DNA of 64,000 nt from Lusitaniella coriacea LEGE 07157 (GCF_015207425.1 NZ_JADEWZ010000011.1:1-64000), one strand, 5' to 3'; shown: positions 9,410 through 18,432, counted from the stretch's first letter. The notes: a model not told the origin generated them from the letters alone. A program made the numbers and translations.

Positions 9410-9671
9410 ACATAAACTTATGCCGAAGCGACACGATGAAATATTTAAAGATACTTAACTCTCATATTAGCGATAAATTCCAAGATAAAGGCGAATAACA
9501 GAACTATTTTTCGCTTTTTCAGCATTTTTTTAACTTTTAAAGGTTATCGATCGCGAATGGAACGCAAACATTGCACTCCTAGTGGTCTTGTCAATCCAAA
9601 AATAGGGAATTGTCAGCGAGTGCAAACAGCGACCTTTCCCCCTTATCCCTTAAGCAGAATTCATCATTGTC

Positions 9672-11408
9672 ATGCAATCTGTTGACTTTACAACCTTAAT
9701 TGCCGCCCGTGCCGAACTTCGCGATCGTTGGATTCCCGCCCGAATCGAACAAATTTATCAGCGCGATCGCTACACCATTGCCCTTTCCCTGCGAACCCTG
9801 CAAAAACGGGATTGGCTCAATATTTCCTGGCATCCCCAAGCTGCGCGAATTTGCATCGGCGACCCGCCCCCTCGCGTTCCGGACACCTTCACCTTCAGCG
9901 ACCAATTGCGCCACCAACTCAACGGTTTAGCCCTGACGAACATTGCAACCATTGCCCCTTGGGAACGGGTCTTAGACCTACAATTCGCCAAACGTCCTGG
10001 CGAAGAAGTCTTCTGGCATCTCTACGTAGAGATTATGGGCAAATACAGCAACGTCATTCTCACCGATGCAAAAAACCAAGTCGTCACCTGCGCCCGTCAA
10101 ATCAGCGGCAAACAATCCAGTTTGCGCACGATTCAAACCGGGAAACCCTACGATCCGCCGCCCATTCTCACTGAATCCATTCCTCGTCCCGACGAATCCT
10201 TCCAACGCTGGCAAGAACGGGTGAGTTTGGTTCCGGGAATCCTCCGCAAACAACTGCTTGGCAACTATCGGGGATTGAGTCCGGTGTTGGTAAAGTTAAT
10301 GATTCAAACCGCCCAGATCGATCCCGAACAATCCACCGAAACCCTTCAAGAGTCGGACTGGAAAAATCTTTTTCAATCCTGGCAAACTTGGTTGCAGGCT
10401 TTGGAGGGGGAGGATTTTCAAGCTTGTTGGATTGATGGGGGCTATTCCGTTCTCAATTGGGGCGACTTTCCGCAAGAAAAGAACGTACAAACGCTGCTCA
10501 ATCGCTACTACACCGATCGACTCAACGAGCAAACCTTTAAACAACTACGCCATCAATTCGTTCAAAAACTCGGCAATCTTTTGGGGAAATTGCGCCAAAA
10601 AGCTCGGATTTTTGAAACCCGCTTACAGCAGTCCGACGAAGCAGATGAGTATCGCCAAAAGGCAGATTTGCTCATGGCGTACCTCCAAGAATGGGAACCG
10701 GGAATGAAATCTATTGTCCTGGAAGATTTTGCAACCGGAGAACCCGTAACCCTAACCCTTAATCCCGAAAAAAATGCGGTGCAAAATGCCCAAGCCCTCT
10801 ACAAAAAGCACCAAAAGCTCAAACGCGCCCGAACTGCGGTGGAACCGTTGTTGCAGGAGGTTCGAGAAGAAATTGATTATTTAGAACAGGTAGAAGCGAC
10901 CGCGATTCAGGTGGAAACATACCGTAATCCAGAGGATTTACAAGCACTAGAGGAGATTCGTGAGGAATTAATCGCTCAGGGATATTTAGAGCCAGGAAAA
11001 TCGCAAAATCGCACCTACGATCGAGATTCGCAGCCCTATCGCTATCAAACGCCGTCGGGATTTGAGTTGTGGATTGGTCGCAACAACCGTCAAAATGACA
11101 AACTGACATTTCGCACGGCGGGGGAGTACGATCTGTGGTTCCATACTCAGGAAATTGCCGGTTCTCACGTTCTGTTGCGCTTGGAACCGGGAACGGTTCC
11201 CGATGAGGAAGATTTACAATTTGCGGCGGATTTTGCCGCCTACTACAGTCGCGGACGCAATAGCGATGCGGTTCCTGTCGTGTACGCGCGACCTAAATAC
11301 GTTTATAAACCCAAAGGCGCAAAACCAGGCATGGCAATCTATAAACAGGAAACAGTAATTTGGGCGCGATCGCGGCGAGCAGAAGAATATCTTAATAAAG
11401 CAACGTAA
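9672..11408 (+). CDS. NFACT family protein (RqcH/Rqc2-like)
   Basis: RqcH-type ribosome-associated quality control factor: binds stalled 50S subunits with peptidyl-tRNA and drives C-terminal alanine tailing. The NFACT-N domain begins at the start (MQSVDFTTLIAARAEL). A coiled-coil region covers about 280-440 (QKLGNLLGKLRQKARIFETRL and LKRARTAVEPLLQEVREEID). The NFACT-R domain at the C-terminus has TAGEYDLWFHTQEIAGSHVLL, holding the conserved D-x-WFH and GSHV elements. The length of 578 residues is normal, and slightly shorter than Firmicute members because the C-terminal extension is missing. It was formerly annotated as fibronectin-binding. No neighbouring partner gene is evident. Confidence 0.93.
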   Translation: MQSVDFTTLIAARAELRDRWIPARIEQIYQRDRYTIALSLRTLQKRDWLNISWHPQAARICIGDPPPRVPDTFTFSDQLRHQLNGLALTNIATIAPWERVLDLQFAKRPGEEVFWHLYVEIMGKYSNVILTDAKNQVVTCARQISGKQSSLRTIQTGKPYDPPPILTESIPRPDESFQRWQERVSLVPGILRKQLLGNYRGLSPVLVKLMIQTAQIDPEQSTETLQESDWKNLFQSWQTWLQALEGEDFQACWIDGGYSVLNWGDFPQEKNVQTLLNRYYTDRLNEQTFKQLRHQFVQKLGNLLGKLRQKARIFETRLQQSDEADEYRQKADLLMAYLQEWEPGMKSIVLEDFATGEPVTLTLNPEKNAVQNAQALYKKHQKLKRARTAVEPLLQEVREEIDYLEQVEATAIQVETYRNPEDLQALEEIREELIAQGYLEPGKSQNRTYDRDSQPYRYQTPSGFELWIGRNNRQNDKLTFRTAGEYDLWFHTQEIAGSHVLLRLEPGTVPDEEDLQFAADFAAYYSRGRNSDAVPVVYARPKYVYKPKGAKPGMAIYKQETVIWARSRRAEEYLNKAT

Positions 11409-11667
11409 AGACCGCTCGCGGGAGGAATATTGATATAGCCCTATGCAACTCCATACTCGCTCAGAGTAAAAATTTCAGGCGATTGAAACCCCAAAAAAAT
11501 ATTAAAACTTCTTTCTCCAAGCGAATTGACATCGCCTAACTCTTATAGGACGCTATTGAAAGTTTATTAACATCCGCCTCGACCGAAACACCCAAGGATG
11601 GGATTGAATCTCCCATTGATTTTTGGTCAAACTCAATTGCAATTTCCACCCTTTAAGATTGAACGAA

Positions 11668-11988
11668 ATGTCCAAGACCTACACTGTTGAAATCAACCAT
11701 CACGGCAATATTCATACGATTGAAGTCCCAGAAGATCGAAAAATTTTAGAAGTTGCCCTCGAACAAGGAATCGAATTGCCCTATTCCTGTACTGCCGGAG
11801 TTTGTACCACCTGTGCGGCGCAACTGTCCCAGGGAGAAGTGGATCAAAGCGATGCGATGGGGGTATCACCAGAACTGCAAGCAGAAGGCTATGCGCTGCT
11901 GTGCGTTGCCCACCCCAAAGCAAATATTAAACTCGTATCGGAGAAGGAAGAGGAAATTTATCAGCGTCAGTTCGGACAACCTTCGTAG
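11668..11988 (+). CDS. 2Fe-2S plant-type ferredoxin
   Basis: Soluble one-electron carrier, 106 residues. The cluster-binding loop is CTAGVCTTCAAQL with a fourth cysteine in ALLCVAHP, giving C-x4-C-x2-C-x(n)-C. The start is the ATG at 11668 (MSKTYTVEI); an upstream TTG-initiated extension would add 15 residues not found in the family. It differs from the main photosynthetic ferredoxin PetF in the loop (SCTAGVCTTCAAQ) and the longer C-terminal tail (EEIYQRQFGQPS), so it is probably an alternative ferredoxin. Confidence 0.93.
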   Translation: MSKTYTVEINHHGNIHTIEVPEDRKILEVALEQGIELPYSCTAGVCTTCAAQLSQGEVDQSDAMGVSPELQAEGYALLCVAHPKANIKLVSEKEEEIYQRQFGQPS

Positions 11989-12000
11989 TGGTTTATCAAT

Positions 12001-12098
12001 TACGCCCGATCTGAACCCCCTGAAACCCTTGCTAGGACAAGGGAATAGGGAATAGAGAACAGGGAACAGGGAACAGGGAACAGGGAACAGGGAACAGA
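12001..12098 (+). repeat. Composite dispersed element, copy 2, with heptad array
   Basis: CCTGAAACCCTTGCTAGGAC followed by an array of about eight heptads (GGGAATA, then GGGAACA) at 12041-12098. The right flank (GATTATAAATATCTCC) matches the right flank of the large heptad array at 14742-14895. Three CTTCCCCAG units follow at about 12131-12160. Confidence 0.75.
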
Positions 12099-12245
12099 TT
12101 ATAAATATCTCCGCGTCTCCGTGTCATCAAAAAACTTCCCCAGCTTCCCCAGCTTCCCCAGCTCCCCCCTCTCCGTGTCACCGTGTCAGCCCTCGCTGAG
12201 GGCATTCAACCGTATCCCACTCTCACCCTGCCCTCCCGTACCGTA

Positions 12246-12698
12246 TCAACCAATAGACGCAGATTCAGTCTCAGTGGGAGAAAAGAATCGCTGAGTCGTC
12301 CAAGCCGTCAGAATGTGAGAGAGCAACCCCACAGGGCCCGCGAAGAGACAGAGTACGATGGAGTGCATCGTCCATACGCCCGTGCGCTGTCCTTCCCAAT
12401 AAATCCAGCGTCCCACGAACAAATCCATTACCAAAAAGTGCGCCCATCCCGTTGCGGCTGCACCTTCCTCCCCGAAAAAACGAGCAATGTCCGCAAGCTG
12501 AGGATTGGCAAGGGCTTGAGCAGATTCGGCGTTGAGGGTTCCGGTGAGGAAGTAAATGTATAGAACGATTAAGGGAATGAAGGGGAGATAGGATTCCATG
12601 ACTTTTTTGGTGATACCCCATTGCGGAAGAAAAATCATCAGCGTCCAAAAGGGGAGAATGAATAAGTTTGCGCCGTTAAAGAGTTGCGTGACTGTCAT
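12246..12698 (-). CDS. ABA4-like (DUF4281) membrane protein
   Basis: A 150-residue integral membrane protein with four predicted hydrophobic segments. It begins [18 protein letters not shown], and contains [19 protein letters not shown] and [11 protein letters not shown], the signature of the ABA4-like family. The plant member ABA4 is needed for neoxanthin synthesis; the bacterial role is unproven, though a link to carotenoid chemistry is plausible. The gene is on the minus strand and divergent from the acylphosphatase gene, with only 79 bp between the two start codons. Confidence 0.85.
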   Translation of the reverse strand: MTVTQLFNGANLFILPFWTLMIFLPQWGITKKVMESYLPFIPLIVLYIYFLTGTLNAESAQALANPQLADIARFFGEEGAAATGWAHFLVMDLFVGRWIYWEGQRTGVWTMHSIVLCLFAGPVGLLSHILTAWTTQRFFSPTETESASIG

Positions 12699-12777
12699 GA
12701 GCTGTAAAGATATGTTAAGGGTTAAAGATAGTTTACTGAATCAGGGCAAAATCGCGCTCTTCTCTGAAATTTTGATT

Positions 12778-13053
12778 ATGAACAATCTTTGCGCCCATGT
12801 TTGGATTTCCGGCACGGTACAAGGGGTTGGCTATCGCTACTCAACGGCGATGCAAGCCAAGCAACTCGGCGTACGAGGTTGGGTTCGCAACTTGCCCGAC
12901 GGTCGCGTTGAGGCGATGTTTGAAGGCGATCGCGCCCAAGTCGAACAAATGATTAACTGGTGTAACCGGGGACCCTCTGCCGCAGTGGTACAGAATGTTG
13001 AAGTGGAATGGGAACAAGCATCGGGAATAGAAGGATTTACAACGCGCTACTGA
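12778..13053 (+). CDS. acyP: Acylphosphatase
   Basis: Small cytoplasmic hydrolase of carboxyl-phosphate bonds (acyl phosphates), 91 residues. The signature [20 protein letters not shown] includes the catalytic Arg (GVGYRY). The second signature [17 protein letters not shown] contains the catalytic Asn. The ATG at 12778 ([12 protein letters not shown]) fits the family; the frame is open further upstream but that extension is not family-like. It starts 79 bp from the divergent ABA4-like gene. Confidence 0.95.
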   Translation: MNNLCAHVWISGTVQGVGYRYSTAMQAKQLGVRGWVRNLPDGRVEAMFEGDRAQVEQMINWCNRGPSAAVVQNVEVEWEQASGIEGFTTRY

Positions 13054-13435
13054 AGTGGCAAGAAAACTTTCGCGGGAACTCTCCGGCGAGATAAACCTTC
13101 TTTATTTTTAAAGCAGTTCCCAGAAAATTTCTCAAATATTCTTTAAATATTCCTTACTTAAGGGGAAATGTGAGACGATTTTCCCATGATCTGTAATCCT
13201 TAATCTTTTTCAAGCAGCCTAGTCGCCTGTTCAACAAGAAATTAGGAATTGTTCGCGATCGCAGACAGTTGCCCTGTCTTACCGAACATTTCCAAGTCCG
13301 TGTCTTCTGAGGAACACTTAGAAGCTTGTAACAGGCGTTTGCGTCCCAAGACGACGCGAATTCTCGGCACTTTCCCCGTTAATTGAACATTGACAAACCA
13401 CTAAGACACAAAACATTAGGATAGAAACAAGACTC
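13054..13435. other. Intergenic region without recognisable gene
   Basis: 382 bp between the acylphosphatase and SLH genes. It holds an AT-rich stretch with a near-direct repeat (AAATATTCTTTAAATATTCC, about 13134-13153) and no element shared with the other intergenic regions. The last 120 bp before the SLH gene could be a long 5' leader. No ORF with plausible coding character, tRNA or clear hairpin was seen. Confidence 0.5.
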
Positions 13436-14635
13436 ATGAAGTTTGCACTACCCCTGAGATTGGTTGGATTAGCCACTGTTGCCGTCACCAGTTTAGCCCC
13501 CTTGAATGCCGCGCGAGCTGCATCAATTTTCGACACCCAAGAAGTCACCCAAAGCAGTTTTATTGCAGTCGCTTCCCCTTTCAATCGAGGCTACACTCTG
13601 ATTGTGATGGAGCAACTTCCCGGCAAGCGCACTTGTTGGGCTGAAGGCGGCACAAATCCAGTCGTCATCGATAACCTGTGGGACACTTTTGACTTCTCCG
13701 GACATTGCAAGCGCAACCGAGACAGCAACGGCTATTCGATTCGCATCGGCGACGAAGACTACGGCTTGCAATATTTACTCAATATTGTCGAGCGTAATGG
13801 CGATCTCTTACTCGTTGGAACCCCTCGCGTTGGCGTACAAGGTTCCGAAATTTTGATTGGCAGAACTCAAGGAATTTCTCCCGGAACTCTAAAATTCGTT
13901 CTCGAACCGGGTTGGCGCTTCACTAAGCGCGTTTACCAAGGCAAAGTTCTCGGTCACGTCTACTTTACCCAAGGTAATGTCGGAACGCCTCCACCCGATA
14001 ATGGAGGAGGTGGCGGAACGCCAACACCTTCTGGATTCCGCGATATCGGCAATGACATTTACAAAACACAAATTGAAGAAGCGGTGAAATTGGGATTCAT
14101 TGCGGGTTTCCCGGAAAATAATACTTTCCGTCCCCTCAACCCTTTAACTCGCGAACAATTGGTTTCAATGGCGTTTGAAGCCCTGCGGCGCATTCCTGGG
14201 GTCAATGTTCCAGCGCCAACTGCCCCCGCAGCATCTCCCTTCCCCGACGTTCCGGCATCTCGCTGGAGTGCGGCGAAGATCAAATGGGCGCGGGACAATG
14301 ACATTGTTAAGGGCTATTTGGACGGAACCTTTAAACCCACTCAAAATGTTACCAGGGCAGAATTAATTGCCGTGATGAAAAAAGCCGCGCAGTATGGCAA
14401 AACCCTGCGGGGATTGTCTCCGAATTTGGCGGCAAAACAAAATCCCGTAACGTTCTCCGATATGAGCGGTCATTGGGCGGATAATTTGGTGAGCGAAATG
14501 TCTGCTTACTGCGGCGTGTCTTCTCCCCTCAATGAAAGGGGGACGCGCTTTAATCCCAATACTGCTTCTCAGCGCAACTATGCAGCAACTGCGACGTTGC
14601 GAATGCTCAACTGCGTTAAGTCTGAGCAACAGTAG
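13436..14635 (+). CDS. Secreted DUF3747 protein with S-layer homology domains
   Basis: A 399-residue exported envelope protein. The signal peptide is residues 1-30 (hydrophobic core LRLVGLATVAVTSLAPL, cleavage after ARA). The DUF3747 domain (about 30-180) contains two tryptophan-rich strands and cysteines (RTCWAEGG, SGHCKRN). A Pro/Gly-rich linker (about 183-200) leads to SLH repeats (about 202-395) with FRDIGNDIYKTQIEEAVKLGFIAGFPENNTFRP, FPDVPASRW and FSDMSGHWA. SLH domains bind cell-wall polymers, so the protein is probably tethered to peptidoglycan or a pyruvylated polysaccharide. A strong terminator follows at 14665. Confidence 0.92.
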   Translation: MKFALPLRLVGLATVAVTSLAPLNAARAASIFDTQEVTQSSFIAVASPFNRGYTLIVMEQLPGKRTCWAEGGTNPVVIDNLWDTFDFSGHCKRNRDSNGYSIRIGDEDYGLQYLLNIVERNGDLLLVGTPRVGVQGSEILIGRTQGISPGTLKFVLEPGWRFTKRVYQGKVLGHVYFTQGNVGTPPPDNGGGGGTPTPSGFRDIGNDIYKTQIEEAVKLGFIAGFPENNTFRPLNPLTREQLVSMAFEALRRIPGVNVPAPTAPAASPFPDVPASRWSAAKIKWARDNDIVKGYLDGTFKPTQNVTRAELIAVMKKAAQYGKTLRGLSPNLAAKQNPVTFSDMSGHWADNLVSEMSAYCGVSSPLNERGTRFNPNTASQRNYAATATLRMLNCVKSEQQ

Positions 14636-14664
14636 CGTAAGGGATTGAGGAAAGGTGATGATTG

Positions 14665-14689
14665 GGTGGGCAATGCCCACCTTTTTTTT
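14665..14689 (+). terminator. Rho-independent terminator after the SLH gene
   Basis: Perfect 7-bp stem GGTGGGC / GCCCACC with loop AAT, followed directly by eight T residues. It sits 30 bp after the stop codon of the SLH gene. This is the clearest intrinsic terminator in the window. Confidence 0.9.
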
Positions 14690-14741
14690 GCGAGAATTCA
14701 GCCTTATATAGCAGTCGCCATAACAGTTATCAGTCATCAGA

Positions 14742-14895
14742 GGGAATAGGGAATAGGGAATAGGGAATAGGGAACAGGGAACAGGGAACAGGGAACAGGG
14801 AACAGGGAACAGGGAACAGGGAACAGGGAACAGGGAACAGGGAACAGGGAACAGGGAACAGGGAACAGGGAACAGGGAACAGGGAACAGGGAACA
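14742..14895 (+). repeat. Heptanucleotide tandem array, 22 units
   Basis: Four GGGAATA units followed by 18 GGGAACA units without interruption. Shorter arrays of the same heptads occur at 5587-5612, 12041-12098, 28765-28794, 33806-33831 and 55806-55840. On the minus strand it reads as a (CSLFPVP)n open frame, which is a by-product of the repeat. This belongs to the class of short tandem repeats (STRR) known from cyanobacteria. Confidence 0.92.
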
Positions 14896-14972
14896 GATTT
14901 ATAAATATCTCCCCATCCCCGCGTCTCCCCTTCTCCGTGTCTCCCCGTCTCCGCGTCCCCGCGTCTCCCGGT

Positions 14973-14994
14973 CACTGAGCGTGTCGAAGTGCCG
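14973..14994 (+). repeat. CACTGAGCGTGTCGAAGTG repeat, copy 1
   Basis: CACTGAGCGTGTCGAAGTG followed by CCG. It is contained in a pyrimidine-rich GTCTCCCCGTC block. The copies at 28848-28869 and 33932-33953 match over the same 22 bp. In reverse it is the CACTTCGACACGCTCAGTG sequence seen dispersed in many bacterial genomes. Confidence 0.7.
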
Positions 14995-15006
14995 CGTCTC
15001 AAGAAA

Positions 15007-15058
15007 GCTCCCCCTGCTCACCTTCACCAATGTCCTAATACTCCTGGCTATTGCTATA
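15007..15058 (-). repeat. TATAGC dispersed repeat, copy overlapping the sbcD stop codon
   Basis: Read on the minus strand: TATAGCAATAGCCAGGAG, TATTAGGACATTGGTGAAGG, TGAGC. The TAG in TATAGC is the sbcD stop codon (15054-15056). Copies: 28917-28962 (minus), 54331-54400 (plus) and 59359-59430 (plus). Confidence 0.8.
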
Positions 15059-16277
15059 ATTCGCTTCCTGCCAATTCGCGAGCGGCTTCAACCATTTCTG
15101 CTGAAATATCTTGCAAATCCTCCCGATTTTTCAAGTAGGCTTGCAGTGCTTCTAGGGGATCGAGGTGATTTCCCGCGCCTAATTCCGGTAAGCGCGATCG
15201 CGCGATCTTTGTAACGATTTCGGGACGAATGGTGTAGGTATGGGCTTCTTTTAGGGCTTCGTGCAATTGAGCCGTGTCAATTCGTTCTAGGGCATTGGAG
15301 CGTACTTTATAGATTAAGCGCACCACGGCATCTTGAATGGGCTTGCGCGCGATCGCGCGTAAAATTGCTTCTTGGGGATCGTCTTCCTCAAACGCATCCA
15401 CATTAATCGTACAGAAGGATCGAACCGGAAGGGAACAAAACGTCCAATTAACCTCTCCTTTGGCAATTTCTAGCCAAATATACCCCTTATCTTCTTTTTC
15501 CTCGCTGAAATCAACCCGCTCGATACTACCGGGGTAAATAATCGGCGGATTGTTGTCTGGATTGAGATTCTGATGTTTATGAACGTGTCCGAGGGCAACA
15601 TAATCAAATTCCGGACGGATCAAGCAAGAAATGGGAATGGTAAACCCCTTACCCACCGCTAAAAACCGCTCTGCGCCAAAGTTTGCGCGATCTGCCATCA
15701 GATGCGCGAGAAGAATTGCCGGACAGTCGGGATCCAATCGTCGGATTTCAGCTTCAAGAACGGGTTGGAGGCGTTCGATGAGGAGGTGATTGACTTCTGC
15801 GAGGGAACAGCCTTCTGTATCCGGGCGCGTCAGAAGTGTCGAACGGGTTAACCACGGCAGCGTCAGGACTTGAATATCCCCATTTGGGGTGCGGATGCGA
15901 TGGGTGGCAATGGTATCTCCAACGATAAATCCCGGAACTGCCAGAGTGCGATAAATGGATAAACTCGCACCTCCAGTACCTTGAGAATGTTGATCGTGGT
16001 TGCCGACAAGCAGAACTGTTGGAATGTTTGCATCGGCTAAACGGCGAAATTGTTTGGCAAAAGATTCTTGAACGAAGGGGGGTGGGGTGGCATCGGGGAA
16101 GGCATCTCCCCCAAAGAGTACTAAGTCTACGGGTTCTGCGATCGCGCGATCGATACATTGCCCCAACGTGCGCACAAAGTCTTCTAATCGAGTGTTTAAA
16201 CCAGTTTCGGGATTGACCTTTCCGTGGGTAAAGCTACTTCCCATGTGAATGTCTGAGAGATGAAGGACTTTGAGCAT
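15054..16277 (-). CDS. sbcD: Exonuclease subunit SbcD (Mre11-like metallophosphoesterase)
   Basis: Mn-dependent nuclease subunit of the SbcCD DNA-repair complex, which cleaves hairpins and protein-blocked DNA ends. The phosphoesterase motifs are in order: LHLSDIHMGSSF (near residue 5), LVLFGGDAFPD (about 55), VLLVGNHDQHS (about 95), AILLAHLMAD and VALGHVHKHQ. A C-terminal capping region follows (about 300-407). The length of 407 residues is typical. No SbcC ATPase gene is adjacent, so the partner must lie elsewhere, which is common in cyanobacteria. Its stop codon falls inside a dispersed repeat. Confidence 0.9.
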   Translation of the reverse strand: MLKVLHLSDIHMGSSFTHGKVNPETGLNTRLEDFVRTLGQCIDRAIAEPVDLVLFGGDAFPDATPPPFVQESFAKQFRRLADANIPTVLLVGNHDQHSQGTGGASLSIYRTLAVPGFIVGDTIATHRIRTPNGDIQVLTLPWLTRSTLLTRPDTEGCSLAEVNHLLIERLQPVLEAEIRRLDPDCPAILLAHLMADRANFGAERFLAVGKGFTIPISCLIRPEFDYVALGHVHKHQNLNPDNNPPIIYPGSIERVDFSEEKEDKGYIWLEIAKGEVNWTFCSLPVRSFCTINVDAFEEDDPQEAILRAIARKPIQDAVVRLIYKVRSNALERIDTAQLHEALKEAHTYTIRPEIVTKIARSRLPELGAGNHLDPLEALQAYLKNREDLQDISAEMVEAARELAGSEL

Positions 16278-16452
16278 AATTTATAGATATTCCTCAATGC
16301 TTTTCCGCTTTCAGAGTTAATCATTTTTGATTGAGAGACTCTTGGCACTAGAACAAAAATGGGTATGCTATCCTTGAAACGTTTTCAATATCTTATCTGC
16401 TCTTCCAAAGATTAGGACGAGCGCTTTTAATTTTAATTCTCTTAACGAAACA

Positions 16453-16836
16453 GTGGACGTTAACAATTGCGAATTTTTACATCAGCAAGGCGAACAACTT
16501 GCCCGTTCGGGGGATTACGAAGCTGCCCTCAAGCATTACAATCAATCCTTAGAAATCGATCCGAGTGACTATTTAGCTTGGATTCGACGGGGCTGTATTT
16601 TAACCCATCTCGATCGCTACCAGGAAGCCCTAGAAAGTTTTGAAACGGCGTTGAGTATTTGTCCCCAAGATCGCACCGCTTGGGTCTTTCGCGGGGTTAC
16701 ACTGCATCATTTAGGAGATTACGATCGCGCCTATTCCAGTTACGCGCGATCTGAGGGGAAAGAACGCAGCGCGATCGCGAGCAAGTTAACGCAGGTGGTT
16801 CACCGCTTCCTCGATGCGGCAATGTCCGAATATTAA
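16453..16836 (+). CDS. Small TPR-repeat protein
   Basis: A 127-residue soluble protein made of about three tetratricopeptide repeats: QQGEQLARSGDYEAALKHYN, then YLAWIRRGCILTHLDRYQEALESFE, then TAWVFRGVTLHHLGDYDRAYSSY. Such proteins are protein-interaction scaffolds; the partner is unknown. The start is a GTG at 16453 (V-D-V-N-N-C). No in-frame ATG precedes the first repeat. It stands alone and converges with the cysH-like gene. Confidence 0.8.
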   Translation: MDVNNCEFLHQQGEQLARSGDYEAALKHYNQSLEIDPSDYLAWIRRGCILTHLDRYQEALESFETALSICPQDRTAWVFRGVTLHHLGDYDRAYSSYARSEGKERSAIASKLTQVVHRFLDAAMSEY

Positions 16837-16864
16837 GGGAGAAAATCACGAGTTTTTTCTTCAC

Positions 16865-16890
16865 AAAAAAAGGCGGATCGAAATCCACCT
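16865..16890 (-). terminator. Terminator for the cysH-like gene, UUCG tetraloop
   Basis: Read on the minus strand: AGGTGGAT, loop TTCG, ATCCGCCT (8-bp stem with one G-T wobble), then a run of at least six T. It lies 113 bp downstream of the cysH-like stop codon. On the plus strand the T-run is missing, so it serves the minus strand. Confidence 0.75.
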
Positions 16891-17002
16891 CCGTCACGGT
16901 CATCAAATTTTATAGCACTACACATTAAAGTTGGGATATCTCAAAAAGCGACGAGCTAGAAAGAGCAAGCTTTTTGCTGAGTGCTATCAATATTAAACCC
17001 TG

Positions 17003-17734
17003 TTATTCGCAAATGCCGCGCATTTTTTTCGTACTCTCCCATAACACTTCGATGGGTTCTGTGAGGTTCTCTTCCACCTTTTGGGTGAAGGGTTCGTCGC
17101 CAATATGAGAGTAGCCGCGATCGTAGAGGGGATTGTAGAGCATATCGTGTTCGTAAACATATGCCCAACTTTCCGTGCGACTCCAATTTGCCAGGGGGTT
17201 AATTTTCAAGCGTCCGCGTTCGTCCCATTCAAATACGGGGATTGGGGGTTTATCTGAAATTGGATCTTTTTTTCTTCCTGTAATCCACGCGATCGCGCTT
17301 AATTCTTCCAATCCTCGCTGCAACGGTTCTTGGCGAGTGAGGCGATTGAATTTCTCTAAATTATTTTCCCAAAGTTTTTCGCCATATTTACGGGCAAATG
17401 TTGCATAAGACGCAACCCCGCGCGATCGATACACCTTGAGATCCAAACCATAGAAAAGACGAGCGCAATCCACCAGTTCTAGAGTTTCTGGGAAATGGTG
17501 CAAAGTGTCCACAAAGAGGACGGGAACAGTCAAAGCAGGTTTCAACCTCCGATAAAGGAGATCGGTAATAACCAAGTCATCAACACTAAAAGCACTTGTT
17601 TGTACCAGTCCAGTGGGCAGATTCTGCTTACACCACGTTAGGATTTCTTTCGGGTAAGCTTTCCCAAGTTTGCGATTAAGTTGCTCCAGATCGATGCTAG
17701 GAGCTTGAACCTGCATTAGGGTGGATTGGGTCAT
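17003..17734 (-). CDS. cysH: PAPS reductase (CysH)-like protein with aberrant C-terminal tail
   Basis: PAPS reductases convert 3'-phosphoadenylyl sulphate to sulphite using thioredoxin. The body matches the cyanobacterial type: LVQTSAFSVDDLVITDLLYR (P-loop region), PVLFVDTLHHFPETLELVD, EPLQRGLEEL, AWITGRKKD, KINPLANWSRTESWAYV and NPLYDRGYSHIGDEPFT. The family normally ends with a DERAGRW segment and an ECG(I/L)H motif whose Cys is catalytic. Here the end is ...EVLWESTKKMRGICE, with no Cys at the expected place and one two residues later. An A-run and GCGC lie in this stretch, so a small indel is possible. The enzyme may be inactive or altered. A terminator follows at 16865. Confidence 0.8.
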   Translation of the reverse strand: MTQSTLMQVQAPSIDLEQLNRKLGKAYPKEILTWCKQNLPTGLVQTSAFSVDDLVITDLLYRRLKPALTVPVLFVDTLHHFPETLELVDCARLFYGLDLKVYRSRGVASYATFARKYGEKLWENNLEKFNRLTRQEPLQRGLEELSAIAWITGRKKDPISDKPPIPVFEWDERGRLKINPLANWSRTESWAYVYEHDMLYNPLYDRGYSHIGDEPFTQKVEENLTEPIEVLWESTKKMRGICE

Positions 17735-17913
17735 AAGGTATAGCTCTCGTGGGAAATATCGTGTTTCGCTAAACTAGATTGGATTCTAGCTCATGAAAGC
17801 CCTCTATTCCAACCGATAAACCGGACAATGACACAATTCAAATATCCCGTTAACGATACTTAAGAAAAGTATCCAACTTATCCCCCCCGTACTTTCATTT
17901 TTCGTTACGCTCC

Positions 17914-18432
17914 TTAAACTTTGACTTCGAGAGACTTGAGATATTCGGTATTCACCCCAGACTCGCGAGAAAGGGCAATTTTTCCCGTTCGCGCAATTTC
18001 TCGGATGCCGAATTTCCCCAACATTTGCTCGATTGCCACCAATTTTCCCGGATCCCCAACGATTTCTAAGGTAATGGTTTCTTCGGAAATATCGACGACG
18101 CGAGCGCGAAAAACTTGAGCCAGTTCGATGGCTTCTGCGCGATTCGAGGCTGTTGCGCTCACTTTGATCAACATTAATTCTCGCTCGACACAGGGAGTTG
18201 TTGTCAAGTCGTTTACTTTAAGAACGTTGATCAATTTGTAGAGTTGTTTGGTCAATTGTTCGATGCTGCGCTCGTCGCCGGGAACAACCATCGTAATGCG
18301 GGAAATTCCTCCCTTTTCAGCCGGTCCCACGGCTAAACTTTCAATATTGAAACCTCGGCGGGCAAATAACCCAGCAATGCGCGTTAAAACGCCTGCTTCA
18401 TCTTCAACTAAAACAGAAATTGTATGTTTCAT
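17914..18432 (-). CDS. ilvH: Acetolactate synthase small (regulatory) subunit
   Basis: Regulatory subunit of acetohydroxyacid synthase, first common step of branched-chain amino-acid synthesis; it confers valine feedback inhibition. The N-terminal ACT domain is [36 protein letters not shown], with a second ACT-like domain (about 75-172). At 172 residues it is normal. The ATG at 18430-18432 gives the family start; a longer open frame upstream is not family-like. The catalytic subunit is not nearby. It lies 117 bp downstream of clpC on the same strand. Confidence 0.96.
   Translation of the reverse strand: MKHTISVLVEDEAGVLTRIAGLFARRGFNIESLAVGPAEKGGISRITMVVPGDERSIEQLTKQLYKLINVLKVNDLTTTPCVERELMLIKVSATASNRAEAIELAQVFRARVVDISEETITLEIVGDPGKLVAIEQMLGKFGIREIARTGKIALSRESGVNTEYLKSLEVKV

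Noticed and set aside
12598-12777. N-terminal extension of acylphosphatase
   Set aside because: The frame is open but antisense to the ABA4-like gene; the family starts at [12 protein letters not shown] (ATG 12778).
14730-15002. Minus-strand open frame encoding repeated CSLFPVP
   Set aside because: It is a translation of the GGGAACA heptad array; no start or ribosome site and no coding character outside the array.
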